A DNA stretch of 64,000 bases, taken from assembly GCF_008180865.1 (NCBI RefSeq), contig NZ_VTEX01000003.1:64501-128500 (forward strand). The letters run 5' to 3'. Numbering within the stretch: position 1 is the stretch's first letter; each line of letters opens with the position of its first letter. The notes under the pieces are model-generated. The model was not told the DNA's origin, searched no databases, and saw nothing but the letters and a program-made list of their open reading frames with translations. This stretch comes from Rossellomorea aquimaris. Its GTDB lineage: Bacteria > Bacillota > Bacilli > Bacillales > Bacillaceae_B. Below are positions 36,253 to 46,284 of the stretch, piece by piece. Position numbers and translations under genes: made by a program.

Positions 36253-36426
36253 ATGTGCCCCACCCTTTTTACCCATAACGAAAGAGCAGTGTCCAGTGAT
36301 GGCACTGCTCTTCTCATTTATGCATTTCTACTTATTAATAATCAGGGTAATAACCCGGATATCCTCAATAACCTTATGTTGGATAGTGCGGAACCTAATA
36401 ATCCTCCTGAAGTGACTGTGAAATAA
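36253..36426 (+). CDS. Small ORF coupled to the YuzC-like gene (tentative)
   Basis: A 57-codon frame beginning three bases after the upstream stop, with GGTGG at the end of the previous gene as a possible ribosome-binding site. The product has a short hydrophobic stretch (ALLIYAFLLI) and an Asn/Asp/Pro-rich tail (NNPDILNNLMLDSAEPNNPP). A hairpin at 36281-36314 lies inside it, so it may equally be a 3' untranslated region. Confidence 0.35.
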   Translation: MCPTLFTHNERAVSSDGTALLIYAFLLINNQGNNPDILNNLMLDSAEPNNPPEVTVK

Positions 36427-36455
36427 AAAAAGCAAGGGCACATGTCCCTTGCTTT
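36425..36455 (-). terminator. Terminator of yuiF
   Basis: AAAGCAAGGG and CCCTTGCTTT arms with an 8-base loop and seven A on the left. Confidence 0.8.
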
Positions 36456-37772
36456 CTATAGAATAATGGCTGCAATCCAGCCGAATAGTATCAGTGGAAT
36501 ATTGTAGTGTAAGAATGTTGGTACACACGTGTCCCAAATGTGGTTATGCTGTCCATCCGCATTTAATCCGGCTGTCGGTCCGAGCGTACTGTCCGATGCC
36601 GGGGAACCTGCGTCACCAAGTGCCCCTGCCGTACCGACAATCGCAATCGTTGCGAGGGGACTGAATCCAAGCTCCATGGCAAGCGGTACGAAAATGGCTG
36701 CGATGATCGGAATCGTAGCGAATGAAGATCCGATACCCATCGTCACCAGAAGTCCTACGATCAACATGATAAGAGCAGCCAATGCCTGGTTTCCACCGAT
36801 TACGTCAGCAGTCGCTTCAACCAATGTTTCGACATCGCCTGTTGCTTTTACCACTTCTGCAAAGCCTGATGCAGTAATCATCACAAAGCCTATGAAGGCC
36901 ATCATTTTCATTCCATCATTCAGTAACCCGTCAGCCTCTTTCCATTTAACCGATCCTGTGATGTATAGAACGGCAATACCAGCTAATGCACCGAAAATCA
37001 TTGATTCCAGCTGAAGTTGAACATATAGAGCGACTACGATGGAAACGAGAGCGAAAATCATCGCTCTTTTATTGTACACGACCTTTTCTTCTGCAATCAC
37101 TTCTTCTCGTTCAATGTATTCCCTTGGTTTACGATAGCTCACAAATACGGCGATAAGTAACCCGATCATCATGCCACCTACTGGGATTAGCATAGCTTTC
37201 GGAATATCACCCAATGCAATTTCCATTCCGCTTGAGCCCATGTTCTGAGCAATGATTTCATGGAACTGCAAGCCGAATCCTACAGGTAAAAGAATATACG
37301 GAGCCGTTAAACCAAACGTAATCACGGATGCGATTAAACGTCTGTCAATACGTAACTCTGTCATCACCTTTAATAAAGGCGGAATCAAAATAGGAATAAA
37401 GGCAATGTGAATCGGGATCACATTTTGTGAAAAACAAGCCATGATTAAAATAGATAAAACAATAAGTGCTTTCGAAAGGGCTGTTTTTCTAGAATCACCT
37501 TTTTTCCCAACTACTTTAAGTACCCAGTCTACAAGCAGATTCGGGATTCCCGTGTAGGAAATCGCCACCGCGAATCCACCCAGTAATGCATAACTCAAGG
37601 CGATACTTGCCCCACCGCTGATTCCTTCAGTAAATATGGATATCGTCTCGTTTAATCCCAGCCCACCAGCCAATCCTCCGACTAATGCCCCAGTGATCAG
37701 AGCGAATACGACATTCACTCGTACCAAACTTAGTACGAGCATGACCAGAACCGCTATAACAACTGCGTTCAT
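36456..37772 (-). CDS. yuiF: YuiF, Na+/H+ antiporter-family transporter
   Basis: A 438-residue membrane protein with about 12 helices, of the NhaC-related family that includes B. subtilis YuiF. GTAGALGDAGSPASDSTLGP near the C-terminus and IPIHIAFIPILIPPLL are typical. The ATG at 37772 is chosen because GAGGAGGAAGG precedes it. Next to pepA as in B. subtilis. Substrate (Na+, or an amino acid such as histidine) is unsettled. Confidence 0.85.
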   Translation of the reverse strand: MNAVVIAVLVMLVLSLVRVNVVFALITGALVGGLAGGLGLNETISIFTEGISGGASIALSYALLGGFAVAISYTGIPNLLVDWVLKVVGKKGDSRKTALSKALIVLSILIMACFSQNVIPIHIAFIPILIPPLLKVMTELRIDRRLIASVITFGLTAPYILLPVGFGLQFHEIIAQNMGSSGMEIALGDIPKAMLIPVGGMMIGLLIAVFVSYRKPREYIEREEVIAEEKVVYNKRAMIFALVSIVVALYVQLQLESMIFGALAGIAVLYITGSVKWKEADGLLNDGMKMMAFIGFVMITASGFAEVVKATGDVETLVEATADVIGGNQALAALIMLIVGLLVTMGIGSSFATIPIIAAIFVPLAMELGFSPLATIAIVGTAGALGDAGSPASDSTLGPTAGLNADGQHNHIWDTCVPTFLHYNIPLILFGWIAAIIL

Positions 37773-37991
37773 AACTACCTTCCTCCTCAAAATTCTCCAT
37801 ACACGATTTATCGTTTTACTTTAGTTCGCTAAATTGGTAGAGTAATAAAATCACGATTTCAACTTTAACAAGATAAAGAGAGTTTGTCAACACTTTAGCA
37901 GAGTAAAAGGGGAGTGGGAAATTTTTAGTCGTGGATGGGTTCTCTGCGGAGGATCGGACAATATCATCCACCCAGATCATGAATACTCACA

Positions 37992-38048
37992 AAAAAAGAG
38001 CCTTCTTTCAGTGTCATCATGCTTAAACACTGAAAAAAGACTCTCCAT
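37992..38048 (-). terminator. Terminator of pepA
   Basis: GAGCCTTCTTTCAGTGT and ACACTGAAAAAAGACTC pair around a loop, with seven A on the left. Confidence 0.75.
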
Positions 38049-38057
38049 TCCTTCACA

Positions 38058-39563
38058 TTATTTTTCTAATGGCACAAAACGCTCTACTAATAGTGCAAGG
38101 GTTCTTGCCATGACACCCGTTCCACCTTTAGGACCAAGTTCATAGCTTCCTTTTGTCGTAGCCGTACCGGCGATATCAAGGTGTACCCAAGGAAGTCCTT
38201 CCGCGAACTCTCCGACAAATGCCCCACCCATGATGGCATGACCTGCTCGTCCCGGCGAGTTGTTCAAGTCGGCAATATCACTTCCACGAACACGTTTCTT
38301 ATCGTTTTCCGTATAAGGTAGCTGCCAGATATATTCGCCTGATTCCCCAGAAGCTTCCAGCACTTGCTCGAAGAACGCTTCATTATTCGTGAGGGCCCCT
38401 GTTTTGTCTTCACCCAGAGCGATGATGACTCCTCCCGTTAAGGTTGCAACGTCCACTAAATAGTTTGCTCCTTGATGCTTTGCATAGGTCATACCGTCAG
38501 CAAGTGCGAGACGGCCCTCAGCGTCTGTATTTAACACTTCAATGGTTTTACCGCTCATTGATGTAATCACATCGTCAGGCTTGAATGCGGAGCCGCTCAC
38601 CATATTGTCTGTTGAAGGAATGACGGCAACGACGTTTTGTTCCGGTTTGATTTCACCGATGATTTCCATGGCACCCAGAACCGCAGCGGCTCCCCCCATA
38701 TCTGCTTTCATTCCGACGATTCCATCTTTAGGTTTAATAGAATAACCGCCTGTATCGAAGGTGATTCCTTTTCCAACTAAACCGATGACATCTTTCCACT
38801 CATCTTTTCCATTGTACTTAAGAACGATCATTTTGGGAGGTTCAACAGATCCCTGGTTTACAGCGAGCAGTGCGCCCATTCCCAGATGCTCCATCTCTTC
38901 TTTATCCAAAATTTCAACTTCAAAGTTATATCGCTCAGCTAATTCAAGCGCGTATTCTGCTAATTTAGTAGAGGTTAATAGATTACCAGGAGTGTTCACC
39001 AGCGTACGAGCTGAATTGACTCCGTTACCAAAGGCGGATCCGATATGTAAAGCGGTCTCTACTTCTTTAGAGTCTGCGCTTGTAAAGAACTCAATCGACT
39101 CTACGTGTACTTCCGGTTGATTTGATTTTTTCTTATAGCCGTGGAATTCATATGTAGACATCGTAAAGGCTTCCATAAATGCATGAGCCGCATCTGTTGC
39201 TACCATTTCTTCAGAAACAAACGTATCCAGTGCCACTGAAAAAGAAGATATCTTCATCTGCTTTAAAGCTTTTGATGCTACACCTAACGATTCTTTTAAA
39301 GTATCAAATGTAAGATCTTTTTGTTTCCCTAGTCCGACGAACAATACTCTCTTCGTTTTGAGTTTTCCAAACGTATGTATTTTAGTTACTTTCTTTGCTT
39401 TTGAAGATATGTCTCCGTCTTTTACCAGCTGTGTAAGATAGCCCTCGAACTTGTGGTCAAGCTCTTTCAGCTTCCCTTCAAATGTTGGCTGATTGTGAAC
39501 CCCAACAACCAGGCACTCCTGATTAGCAGCTGTCAATTCATTTTGATTAATCGAAAATTTCAT
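38058..39563 (-). CDS. pepA: Leucyl aminopeptidase PepA (YuiE)
   Basis: A 501-residue M17 metallo-aminopeptidase. The C-terminal catalytic half contains [27 protein letters not shown] and [13 protein letters not shown], which supply the two-zinc ligands and catalytic residues. It removes N-terminal residues from peptides in the cytoplasm. Start ATG with GGAGGTG. Same position as yuiE in B. subtilis. Confidence 0.94.
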   Translation of the reverse strand: MKFSINQNELTAANQECLVVGVHNQPTFEGKLKELDHKFEGYLTQLVKDGDISSKAKKVTKIHTFGKLKTKRVLFVGLGKQKDLTFDTLKESLGVASKALKQMKISSFSVALDTFVSEEMVATDAAHAFMEAFTMSTYEFHGYKKKSNQPEVHVESIEFFTSADSKEVETALHIGSAFGNGVNSARTLVNTPGNLLTSTKLAEYALELAERYNFEVEILDKEEMEHLGMGALLAVNQGSVEPPKMIVLKYNGKDEWKDVIGLVGKGITFDTGGYSIKPKDGIVGMKADMGGAAAVLGAMEIIGEIKPEQNVVAVIPSTDNMVSGSAFKPDDVITSMSGKTIEVLNTDAEGRLALADGMTYAKHQGANYLVDVATLTGGVIIALGEDKTGALTNNEAFFEQVLEASGESGEYIWQLPYTENDKKRVRGSDIADLNNSPGRAGHAIMGGAFVGEFAEGLPWVHLDIAGTATTKGSYELGPKGGTGVMARTLALLVERFVPLEK

Positions 39564-39722
39564 TTATCCGACACCTCCACCCTCTATTATAGCGAAAATG
39601 TCCCATTATTTCGACTTTCTAACAAACCGCGATCCACAAAGTTAATTAAAGAGGTAAATAGGGTATGATATAATGAGAACATTATTTGTATTCAAACAAT
39701 TGAAAGGGTGGCATTTCACAGC

Positions 39723-40202
39723 ATGGAAGTATTTTTTAATTTTCCATTATGGGCATCTTTATTTTCAATCTTTTTTGCTCAGTTTGTTAAGGTTCCCATA
39801 CAGTTTATCGCGACGAGGGAATTAAATTGGTCATTAATCACCTCAACAGGCGGGATGCCGAGTTCCCATTCAGCGGCCGTAACGGCATTATCTACTGGAG
39901 TAGCCTTGGAAGTAGGCGTGGATTCACCAATCTTTGCAGTTTCCGCCATGTTTGCCATCATTACGATGTTTGATGCAACGGGTGTCAGAAGACAGGCAGG
40001 AGAACAAGCCATTGTCCTGAATCGATTGATGATCGATTTCCAAAGGTTCATGTCAGAAGCAAAAGGCTGGCAGAACAAGCCTGAACAGGAAAAGCGCAAG
40101 GAATTGAAGGAATTACTCGGACACAAACCCATTGAAGTGTTCTTTGGTGGACTTTCCGGGATTATTCTGACCCTTCTTCTTCATTATTTCTTTTATGCAT
40201 AG
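39723..40202 (+). CDS. yuiD: YuiD, DUF212 membrane protein (PAP2-related)
   Basis: A 159-residue protein with about four helices and the family signature STGGMPSSHSAAVTALSTG, plus DATGVRRQAGEQA. DUF212 proteins are distant relatives of acid phosphatase/PAP2 enzymes; the SSHS motif suggests a phosphatase-like site. The ATG at 39723 is chosen over a GTG at 39708 that lies in the AAAGGGTGG ribosome-binding site. The end overlaps the upstream open frame of the next gene. Confidence 0.88.
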   Translation: MEVFFNFPLWASLFSIFFAQFVKVPIQFIATRELNWSLITSTGGMPSSHSAAVTALSTGVALEVGVDSPIFAVSAMFAIITMFDATGVRRQAGEQAIVLNRLMIDFQRFMSEAKGWQNKPEQEKRKELKELLGHKPIEVFFGGLSGIILTLLLHYFFYA

Positions 40203-40212
40203 GAGTGGCACG

Positions 40213-41001
40213 ATGAGAATTGTTTCAATCTGTCCAAGTAATACAGAAATAATCGATTACCTCGGATTAACTCCACATCTCGTTGGAGTCGATGATTACT
40301 CCGATTATCCTGAAGAGGTCCAATCACTGCCCAGGCTCGGACCGGATCTCTCCATTAATATGGATAAGCTGGAGTCCTTGAAGCCTGATTTGGTATTTTC
40401 TTCATTAAGTGTACCTGGAATGGAAAAAAACATAGAAAATCTGAATAAGCGGAACATCCCCCACATTACGTTAAATCCTCAGAGCTTTTCTGATATAGCA
40501 GAGGATCTTTTAACGGTGGGAAAAGCGTGTGGAATCGATGAATATGCCAAGAACCGTCAGAGTGAATTTCTGGAAACCGTAACACGCTTAAAAACGGTGG
40601 GTTCCGGGGTTCAACACCCTCCCTCTCTTTACTGGGAATGGTGGCCAAAGCCTGTATTCACCCCTGGTAAGATCAACTGGTTAACCGAGTTGAGCGAGAT
40701 GATCGGGGCACGAAATCTATATGAAGATGTGGATCTAGCGAGTGTTCAAACGGATTGGGAAGATGTACAAAAGCGTGACCCCGACTATATCTGCCTTGCA
40801 TGGGTCGGCGTTCAGCAAAAACGGGTTAACCCTGATATCGTAAAGAAGCGTCCAGGATGGAACGACATGAGAGCTATTCAACAAGATCGAATTTTTGTCC
40901 TGGAAGAAGCCCTCTATTGCAGGCCGTCCCCACTTCTATTAAAGGGAGCTGTCAAGCTTGCCGGGATGCTTCATCCAGAATTGTATAAAGAGGTCCAGTG
41001 A
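40213..41001 (+). CDS. Cobalamin-binding periplasmic-type protein without signal peptide
   Basis: A 262-residue protein of the TroA/BtuF-like helical-backbone fold: RIVSICPSNTEIIDYLGL at the N-terminus, KPDLVFSS, and the Trp-rich LYWEWWPKPVFTPG. It has neither signal peptide nor lipobox, so it would be cytoplasmic, unlike transport-associated relatives. The ATG at 40213 follows AGGAGTGGC and comes soon after yuiD, suggesting co-transcription. Ligand assignment comes from the family name only. Confidence 0.75.
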   Translation: MRIVSICPSNTEIIDYLGLTPHLVGVDDYSDYPEEVQSLPRLGPDLSINMDKLESLKPDLVFSSLSVPGMEKNIENLNKRNIPHITLNPQSFSDIAEDLLTVGKACGIDEYAKNRQSEFLETVTRLKTVGSGVQHPPSLYWEWWPKPVFTPGKINWLTELSEMIGARNLYEDVDLASVQTDWEDVQKRDPDYICLAWVGVQQKRVNPDIVKKRPGWNDMRAIQQDRIFVLEEALYCRPSPLLLKGAVKLAGMLHPELYKEVQ

Positions 41002-41006
41002 TGTTA

Positions 41007-41050
41007 AAAAAGCACGCAGTTCATGATGGATGAACTGCGTGCTTTTCTTG
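41007..41050. terminator. Bidirectional terminator between the cobalamin-binding protein gene and yuiC
   Basis: Perfect 16-bp arms AAAGCACGCAGTTCAT and ATGAACTGCGTGCTTT with a 5-base loop, flanked by A- and T-runs. Confidence 0.88.
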
Positions 41051-41051
41051 A

Positions 41052-41756
41052 TTATTCTTCTTTAGGCGATAAAATCTGCTGTCTAAAAACCTGCATGGAT
41101 TTATTTTCATTTAGATCTACTAATTGCTGTTCGGATAACTCACCTGAACCCATCTGGATCACATACACATCCAGTGTCTGTTTCCCCCATTCATTATACA
41201 CATCATCGACTGTCTCATAATAGAGATCCAGTCTATTCCCCTTAATAGCGCTCCCTTTATCGGCTACTACCCCATATCCATAATGGGGGATAAAAAGAAT
41301 GGTACCAATAGGATAAACGGAAAGATCGGCTGCAATCGTAGAATATAAATCACGTTTCACTTTCACTCCTGAATATGTAATTCCGTACAGGGGATGCCCA
41401 GGATTCTTCCCGGTCGATTCAATCCCGGCTGTATAGCCTGTGGCTACGACCTTATGCTTCGTATACTGATCCCAATCAACGGACTCTTCCAACGTCCTCG
41501 GTTCAACAGGTGTACTCGCAGATATCTGAGTTTCAAAGCCTGCCAGCCTTTTAAGAAATTTGAATGACAATCCTAATCGATTTCTCTGATGCTCTTTATA
41601 ATTCAAACTGGTTTGATCACGGTCACCCTTATCCATCAACCAGGTTTTAAAGGTTTGGGCCTCTACTCCGGAGACTGATTGAAAAGTGGTTCCCAGTGCC
41701 AGGATGAACAAACTGACCATAACGAATCTCTTCGTCCATGTTTTAAACAAATTCAT
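41052..41756 (-). CDS. yuiC: YuiC-like 3D-domain murein hydrolase
   Basis: A 234-residue exported protein: N-terminal signal sequence (about 5-28), a variable region, and a C-terminal 3D (three-Asp) domain. [21 protein letters not shown] and [18 protein letters not shown] hold the three conserved Asp residues, as in MltA- and Sps-like lytic enzymes. The ATG at 41756 has GGAGGAG upstream. Likely acts on peptidoglycan during stationary phase or outgrowth. Confidence 0.87.
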   Translation of the reverse strand: MNLFKTWTKRFVMVSLFILALGTTFQSVSGVEAQTFKTWLMDKGDRDQTSLNYKEHQRNRLGLSFKFLKRLAGFETQISASTPVEPRTLEESVDWDQYTKHKVVATGYTAGIESTGKNPGHPLYGITYSGVKVKRDLYSTIAADLSVYPIGTILFIPHYGYGVVADKGSAIKGNRLDLYYETVDDVYNEWGKQTLDVYVIQMGSGELSEQQLVDLNENKSMQVFRQQILSPKEE

Positions 41757-41964
41757 GTATTCACTCCTCCCACCTTTAATACTTCCCAACCAGGAGGAGA
41801 TATATGCATAAATTGAGAAAAAAATCGAATAGTTTCAATATTTGGAAATCATTCAGGTTAGCGTTCCCTTTAGATGAGTTTCACCGCACATCGCCGATAT
41901 TACAGTGAATATAACCTATTTCCTACTTCAACTAGTATGTACAATTTTCGAAAAAAATCATAAT

Positions 41965-42006
41965 AAAAACCCGTTCAACTTCGGGGAAATCCCTCGGTTA
42001 AACGGA
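41965..42006 (-). terminator. Terminator of yuiB
   Basis: CCGTTCAACTTCGGGG pairs imperfectly with CCCTCGGTTAAACGG; an A-run on the left gives the minus-strand T-run. Confidence 0.7.
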
Positions 42007-42011
42007 TGCGG

Positions 42012-42329
42012 TTAAAACATTCGATACCCTTTTGCTCTTAAAATTCTCATCACGACTCCTGAAAGAATCGCTCCTGCCAGCCCACTTCCTAAGATCACAA
42101 GATCGGCTACAGCCAGGTGGCTGATTTTCGTACCTAACTCAGAAAACGACTCTCCGGCATTTCGGAAATAATCTATAAAACGAACATCATCCACAATAAA
42201 AATGACGACAATAGGATAAATGATGGCCATAATCCACGTCATACGCAATAACATATTTAACAAAAAGCCTATTCCGAAAAATAGAACAAAAAATAGAAGC
42301 ATCGAAATTAACATCACATGTATAGGCAT
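42012..42329 (-). CDS. yuiB: YuiB membrane protein
   Basis: A 105-residue protein with about three helices (roughly 5-28, 30-48 and 75-95) and the acidic IVDDVRFIDYFRN loop. It matches YuiB of B. subtilis in size, character and position between yuiC and yuiA. GGAGGTG lies about 11 bases before the ATG. Function unknown. Confidence 0.78.
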   Translation of the reverse strand: MPIHVMLISMLLFFVLFFGIGFLLNMLLRMTWIMAIIYPIVVIFIVDDVRFIDYFRNAGESFSELGTKISHLAVADLVILGSGLAGAILSGVVMRILRAKGYRMF

Positions 42330-42461
42330 TTTTCCGCTTACACCTCCATAAACACTAAAGATTAGTGTACCCCGAGTGTAATGAAAGCGTCAATATTTTC
42401 AAGAAGATTTGTAGCTTATTCACAAAATAAACATATGTTCCATATCAGGTGACCATATAAA

Positions 42462-42524
42462 AACAGACCCAAATCAGGATCCATACCTCCATTGGAAGTA
42501 TCCACCTTCATCAGGTCTGCTTTT
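42462..42524 (-). terminator. Terminator of yuiA
   Basis: A long imperfect stem: CAGACC, ATCAGG and ATACCTCC pair with GGAAGTAT, TCAT and GGTCTG, ending in T on the minus strand. Confidence 0.65.
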
Positions 42525-42542
42525 CATTCTATCTGTTAGGGC

Positions 42543-42668
42543 TTATTTCTGCTTCCCACTGCCTCCGCAGCACGGACACGTTTCAGAACCACCCAATACT
42601 AGCTGAAAGTATCCTTTTCCTGAACAATAAAGACAGTATTTCGTTTTAGTACTTGCAGTAGCTCTCAT
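42543..42668 (-). CDS. yuiA: YuiA small zinc-finger-like protein
   Basis: A 41-residue protein, MRATASTKTKYC then LYCSGKGYFQLVLGG and SETCPCCGGSGKQK. It carries two CxxCxGxG-type half-sites (YCLYCSGKG and CPCCGGSG), like a single DnaJ zinc-ribbon unit, so it probably binds zinc. GGGAGAGGG precedes the ATG. It sits between yuiB and the Nudix gene, as yuiA does near yuiB in B. subtilis. Confidence 0.8.
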   Translation of the reverse strand: MRATASTKTKYCLYCSGKGYFQLVLGGSETCPCCGGSGKQK

Positions 42669-42826
42669 AATTCCCTCTCCCTTTTGTTTAATTTCTTAAT
42701 TTTCTGATAATATATCATCTATCTCCAATAAAGAAAAGGGACATGAGAGGGGATGTACCGTTAAGAAAGCGAATACATTTGTGTTTTTCTTTCATTATCT
42801 CTTTTTTTCTTAAAATTTACAGAATT

Positions 42827-43309
42827 TTATAAAAATAATGTGTACTTTGTGTAGGCAAATTGGTCTCCTGGATTAATCCCTTCTATCGGGCTTAGTATAT
42901 TTTGGTCAGCCGCCTGTTTGATTATCTCATGCACCATAACGGACGTTTTTTCATCTTCCAACAATTCTTGAGGAGACTTCCACCCCACATCCCACAATTC
43001 TTTTTCTTGGATTTGAATAGAAGAAGTTTCCTTACTTTCCAACAGAAAGATCAGCATGTTATCGCTGACATCATCTTGAATCACGCCTGACCGGAATCCT
43101 ACAATCCCTTTGATGCTTGTTTGTAATCCTGTTTCCTCTCTTACTTCTCTCATAACTGCATCATCGACTGCTTCTCCAGCATTGACGAAACCAGCAGGCA
43201 GGGACCACATTCCTTTCAGACCACTGTATTTCTTTTTTACCACAAGCCATTTACCATTCTCATCTATGACGAGTCCGGCCACCGCAAGCCAAACTTTGCC
43301 CCTTTTCAC
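42827..43309 (-). CDS. Nudix hydrolase
   Basis: A 160-residue Nudix protein. The box GFVNAGEAVDDAVMREVREE followed by TGL (residues 40-62) fits GX5EX7REUXEEXGU exactly, so it should be a Mg2+-dependent nucleoside-diphosphate-X hydrolase. The GTG at 43309 is chosen because GGAGGTG stands seven bases upstream; the open frame begins at 43330. Substrate unknown. Confidence 0.85.
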   Translation of the reverse strand: MKRGKVWLAVAGLVIDENGKWLVVKKKYSGLKGMWSLPAGFVNAGEAVDDAVMREVREETGLQTSIKGIVGFRSGVIQDDVSDNMLIFLLESKETSSIQIQEKELWDVGWKSPQELLEDEKTSVMVHEIIKQAADQNILSPIEGINPGDQFAYTKYTLFL

Positions 43310-43343
43310 TCTCGAACACCTCCGTAACATTTCCCCACAAGAA

Positions 43344-43378
43344 AAAGCAGAGCGGAAACCACCCTGCTTTTCACTATA
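43344..43378 (-). terminator. Terminator of yumB
   Basis: AAAGCAGAGCGG pairs with CCACCCTGCTTT imperfectly; AAGAAAAA on the left gives the minus-strand T-run. Confidence 0.65.
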
Positions 43379-43389
43379 TGATTTAAGAC

Positions 43390-44607
43390 TTAAAAGAACT
43401 TGAACTTACCTTTTTTGAAGACAAGTGATGGTCCACCAACCATGTAAAGCGCACGGTTATCGACTACTTTCTTCATGAAAGAAGCTTTTGTTCCGGTGAT
43501 TTTCTTCCCATAAACGACACCGATTGCATCGTCTTCACCCAGTGAACATACTGTTCCTTTGATATCTGGAGTAAACTCTTCCATGTGATCTTTACCGTGC
43601 AGTAAAGCAGCAATGTTGCGGGCACATACTTCACCTTGCTGCATTGCGATTTGTGCAGTCGGCGGGTATGGACGCTCAGTTTCTTCATTGATCATAAGTG
43701 AACAGTCACCGATGATGAAGATGTTGTCATGACCTGGAGCTCGAAGATCTTTGTTGATTTTCACCCGGGCACGCATGTTTTCGATTCCAGCTCTTTCGAT
43801 GATGGAGTTACCGCGTACACCTGCAGCCCATACGATCGTACCAGCCTTGATTTCTTCTACTTCATCTTCACCTTTAGCGATAAGGACGCTGTCAGCTTTC
43901 GCTTCTTTAAGTGGAGTTCCGATGTGGAATTCAACACCTTTTTTCTCAAGCTTGGCACGTGCGTATTTCACTAGCTCAGGATCGAATCCAGGAAGAATCA
44001 TTGGTGCAGCTTCCACGCACACGATACGAACCTTCTTGCGATCGATATCATATTCATGACAAAGTTCAGGAACACGGTTACCTAATTCACCCAAGAATTC
44101 GATTCCAGTGAATCCTGCCCCACCTACAACGATTGTAAGTCGGTCATCTTTCTTTTCTTCTTCGTTTTTATACGTAGCAAATTGTAATTCAATATGCTCA
44201 CGGATTTGACGGGCAGAGTTGATGTTCGAAATCATGAATGCATGCTCATGAAGACCCTGGATACCGAATGTCTCCGATTCTGCACCTAATGCAACAACCA
44301 GGTAATCGAATTCTACTTCACCGTTACTTGTGATGACTTTCTTTTCTTCTACTTTAATATCTTCAACAGTAGCTTGTAAGAAGTTTACTTTGCTTGTGTT
44401 GACAACATCTTTAATGTTGTAACGTACACGATCATGATGAAGTGTACCTGCAGAAGCTTCGTGTAACCAAGTGGTTTCGTAGTGATAATCATTTTTATTA
44501 ACTAAAATAATTTCTGCTTCATTTGTACCTAATTGTTTTTGAAGACGAGTTACCGTCATTAATCCACCATAACCTGCACCTAATACAACGATTCTTGGCT
44601 TTCTCAA
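43390..44607 (-). CDS. yumB: Type II NADH dehydrogenase YumB
   Basis: A roughly 405-residue FAD-dependent NADH:quinone oxidoreductase (NDH-2) at the inner membrane face. It has the FAD-binding [10 protein letters not shown] at the N-terminus, the NADH-binding [16 protein letters not shown] in the middle, FIIGDCS, and the quinone-site [12 protein letters not shown]. The TTG at 44607, giving MRKPRIVV, is preferred since AAAGGTGG lies about 11 bases upstream; a GTG at 44616 is nearly on the ribosome-binding site. It is divergent from yumC. Confidence 0.9.
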   Translation of the reverse strand: MRKPRIVVLGAGYGGLMTVTRLQKQLGTNEAEIILVNKNDYHYETTWLHEASAGTLHHDRVRYNIKDVVNTSKVNFLQATVEDIKVEEKKVITSNGEVEFDYLVVALGAESETFGIQGLHEHAFMISNINSARQIREHIELQFATYKNEEEKKDDRLTIVVGGAGFTGIEFLGELGNRVPELCHEYDIDRKKVRIVCVEAAPMILPGFDPELVKYARAKLEKKGVEFHIGTPLKEAKADSVLIAKGEDEVEEIKAGTIVWAAGVRGNSIIERAGIENMRARVKINKDLRAPGHDNIFIIGDCSLMINEETERPYPPTAQIAMQQGEVCARNIAALLHGKDHMEEFTPDIKGTVCSLGEDDAIGVVYGKKITGTKASFMKKVVDNRALYMVGGPSLVFKKGKFKFF

Positions 44608-45232
44608 CTGAATCACATCCACCTTTTTTGATAAATTTGCTTTGGATACTCTTAGAGTCCTCCACATCATGCTTTTTTATCCCGTTCAATCTGATGCTAT
44701 TACCTTTTCCCTATAGACAAGAAACTGAAACAAATCAAACGAGAAGTTTTCCTTAATTTAAGAGGAAAGTATTGTATGAAAAATAAATAAAAACGATAAA
44801 CAAGAAAGTATGTGACGTATTTCACGAACTACTACATACTTATGCGAGAATTGTCATAAATTCTTAACATTATGCCTACATTACATAATATTCTTTTTAC
44901 CATGCATTTTCAAGATATATATAGGAAATTGAAAACTTAAGAATATTCCGAAAAGCGGAAGGGCTTTGCCCAGAGGCGACAAGCATAAGGCGAACCTGTC
45001 GGAAAGGCGCTTTTTTGCCTTTTTGGCAGGTTCGACTTATGACCTCGAGCCTCTAAGCCGTGGAGCTGGACACATCGAAAAACACATCAGATTAACTCAT
45101 TCAAAAGTCGTAGGGGATCTCGCCAAAAAGACTGATTATTCCCAATTATAATTTCAATTATTGTGAAGAATCGATGTCTCTGTGATAGAATAAATTAAAG
45201 TGAAATACATCTTAATTGTTGGAGGGATCTAG
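44608..45232. other. Divergent yumB-yumC intergenic region
   Basis: About 625 bases. Outside the long hairpin at 44954-45060 it is A/T-rich and has no supported ORF; it must carry both promoters. Confidence 0.5.
44954..45060. repeat. REP-like long palindrome
   Basis: AGAGGC (44972-44977) pairs with GCCTCT (45049-45054), and CATAAGGCGAACCTG (44984-44998) with CAGGTTCGACTTATG (45027-45041), one mismatch. The core sequence resembles GC-rich intergenic repeats (GGAAGGGCTT..GACAAGCATAAG) common in Bacillaceae. It lies in a divergent promoter region, so it is not a 3' terminator. Confidence 0.6.
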
Positions 45233-46231
45233 TTGAAGGAAGATCAAAAAGTGTATGATATTACGATCATAGGCGGCGGTCCTACAGGTTTGTTTACGGC
45301 GTTCTATGGCGGCATGAGAAAAGCATCAGTTAAGATTATTGAAAGTCTACCACAACTCGGGGGCCAGCTGGCTACGCTATATCCTGAGAAATACATATAT
45401 GATGTCGCAGGTTTTCCAAAAGTGAAAGCCCAGGATCTTGTAAATAATTTAAAAGAGCAGATGGCTAAATTTGAGACGACGATTTGTCTGGAGCAAGCTG
45501 TGGAAGGTGTAGAAAAACAGGCTGATGGCATGTTTAAGCTCACAACCGATAAAGAGATTCATTTTTCCAGAACGATCATCATCACAGCAGGAAACGGTGC
45601 CTTCCAGCCTCGCCGCCTCGAACTTGAGCATGCGTCTAGTTTTGAAGGTAAGAATCTTCATTACTTTATTGATAACCTGGAACATTTCAGGGACAAGAAA
45701 GTTGTCATTTGTGGTGGTGGTGATTCTGCCGTTGACTGGGCCCTTATGCTTGAGCCGATCGCAGAAAAAGTCTACCTTGTCCACAGAAGAGATAAATTCA
45801 GAGCCCATGAACATAGTGTGGAGAATCTGCACAACTCAACCGTTGAGCTTAAAACTCCGTATGTTCCGTCAGAGCTGGTTGTCGATGAGCACAAGATCAA
45901 TCAGCTGATTTTGGAAGAAACAAAAGGTGATGAGAAAGAAATTCTCGATCTCGATGAACTGATCGTTAACTTTGGCTTTGTTTCATCTCTTGGCCCGATC
46001 AAGGATTGGGGACTTGAAATCGAAAAGAATTCAATCGTCGTTAACTCGAGAATGGAAACGAATATTCCCGGAATTTATGCTGCTGGTGATATCAGTACCT
46101 ATGATGGGAAAGTCAAACTCATTGCCAGTGGATTTGGCGAAGCACCGACAGCGGTTAATAATGCCAAAGCTTATATGGATCCGAAAGCAAGAGTCCAACC
46201 AATGCACAGTACATCCATGTTCACAGACTAA
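45233..46231 (+). CDS. yumC: Ferredoxin/flavodoxin-NADP reductase YumC
   Basis: A 332-residue thioredoxin-reductase-like flavoprotein without the redox CxxC. FAD-binding [16 protein letters not shown] (about 11-26), NADPH-binding [15 protein letters not shown] (about 158-172) and [20 protein letters not shown] near the end match the YumC-type ferredoxin-NADP reductase. TTG start after GGAGGG. Confidence 0.92.
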   Translation: MKEDQKVYDITIIGGGPTGLFTAFYGGMRKASVKIIESLPQLGGQLATLYPEKYIYDVAGFPKVKAQDLVNNLKEQMAKFETTICLEQAVEGVEKQADGMFKLTTDKEIHFSRTIIITAGNGAFQPRRLELEHASSFEGKNLHYFIDNLEHFRDKKVVICGGGDSAVDWALMLEPIAEKVYLVHRRDKFRAHEHSVENLHNSTVELKTPYVPSELVVDEHKINQLILEETKGDEKEILDLDELIVNFGFVSSLGPIKDWGLEIEKNSIVVNSRMETNIPGIYAAGDISTYDGKVKLIASGFGEAPTAVNNAKAYMDPKARVQPMHSTSMFTD

Positions 46232-46239
46232 AGTCCACT

Positions 46240-46281
46240 ATAAGAGAGGTTCAGGAAATTTATACCTGATCCTCTTTTTAA
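46240..46281 (+). terminator. Terminator of yumC
   Basis: GAGGTTCAGG and CCTGATCCTC arms (one mismatch) followed by five T. The MITE-like element begins right at this T-tract. Confidence 0.7.
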
Positions 46282-46284
46282 TTC

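Noticed and set aside
36529-37014. 161-codon frame antisense to yuiF
   Set aside because: Complement of hydrophobic yuiF codons; Ala/Pro/Ser-rich, with no start signal.
44966-45151. 61-codon frame across the yumB-yumC palindrome
   Set aside because: Its codons are the palindrome arms themselves; no start signal.
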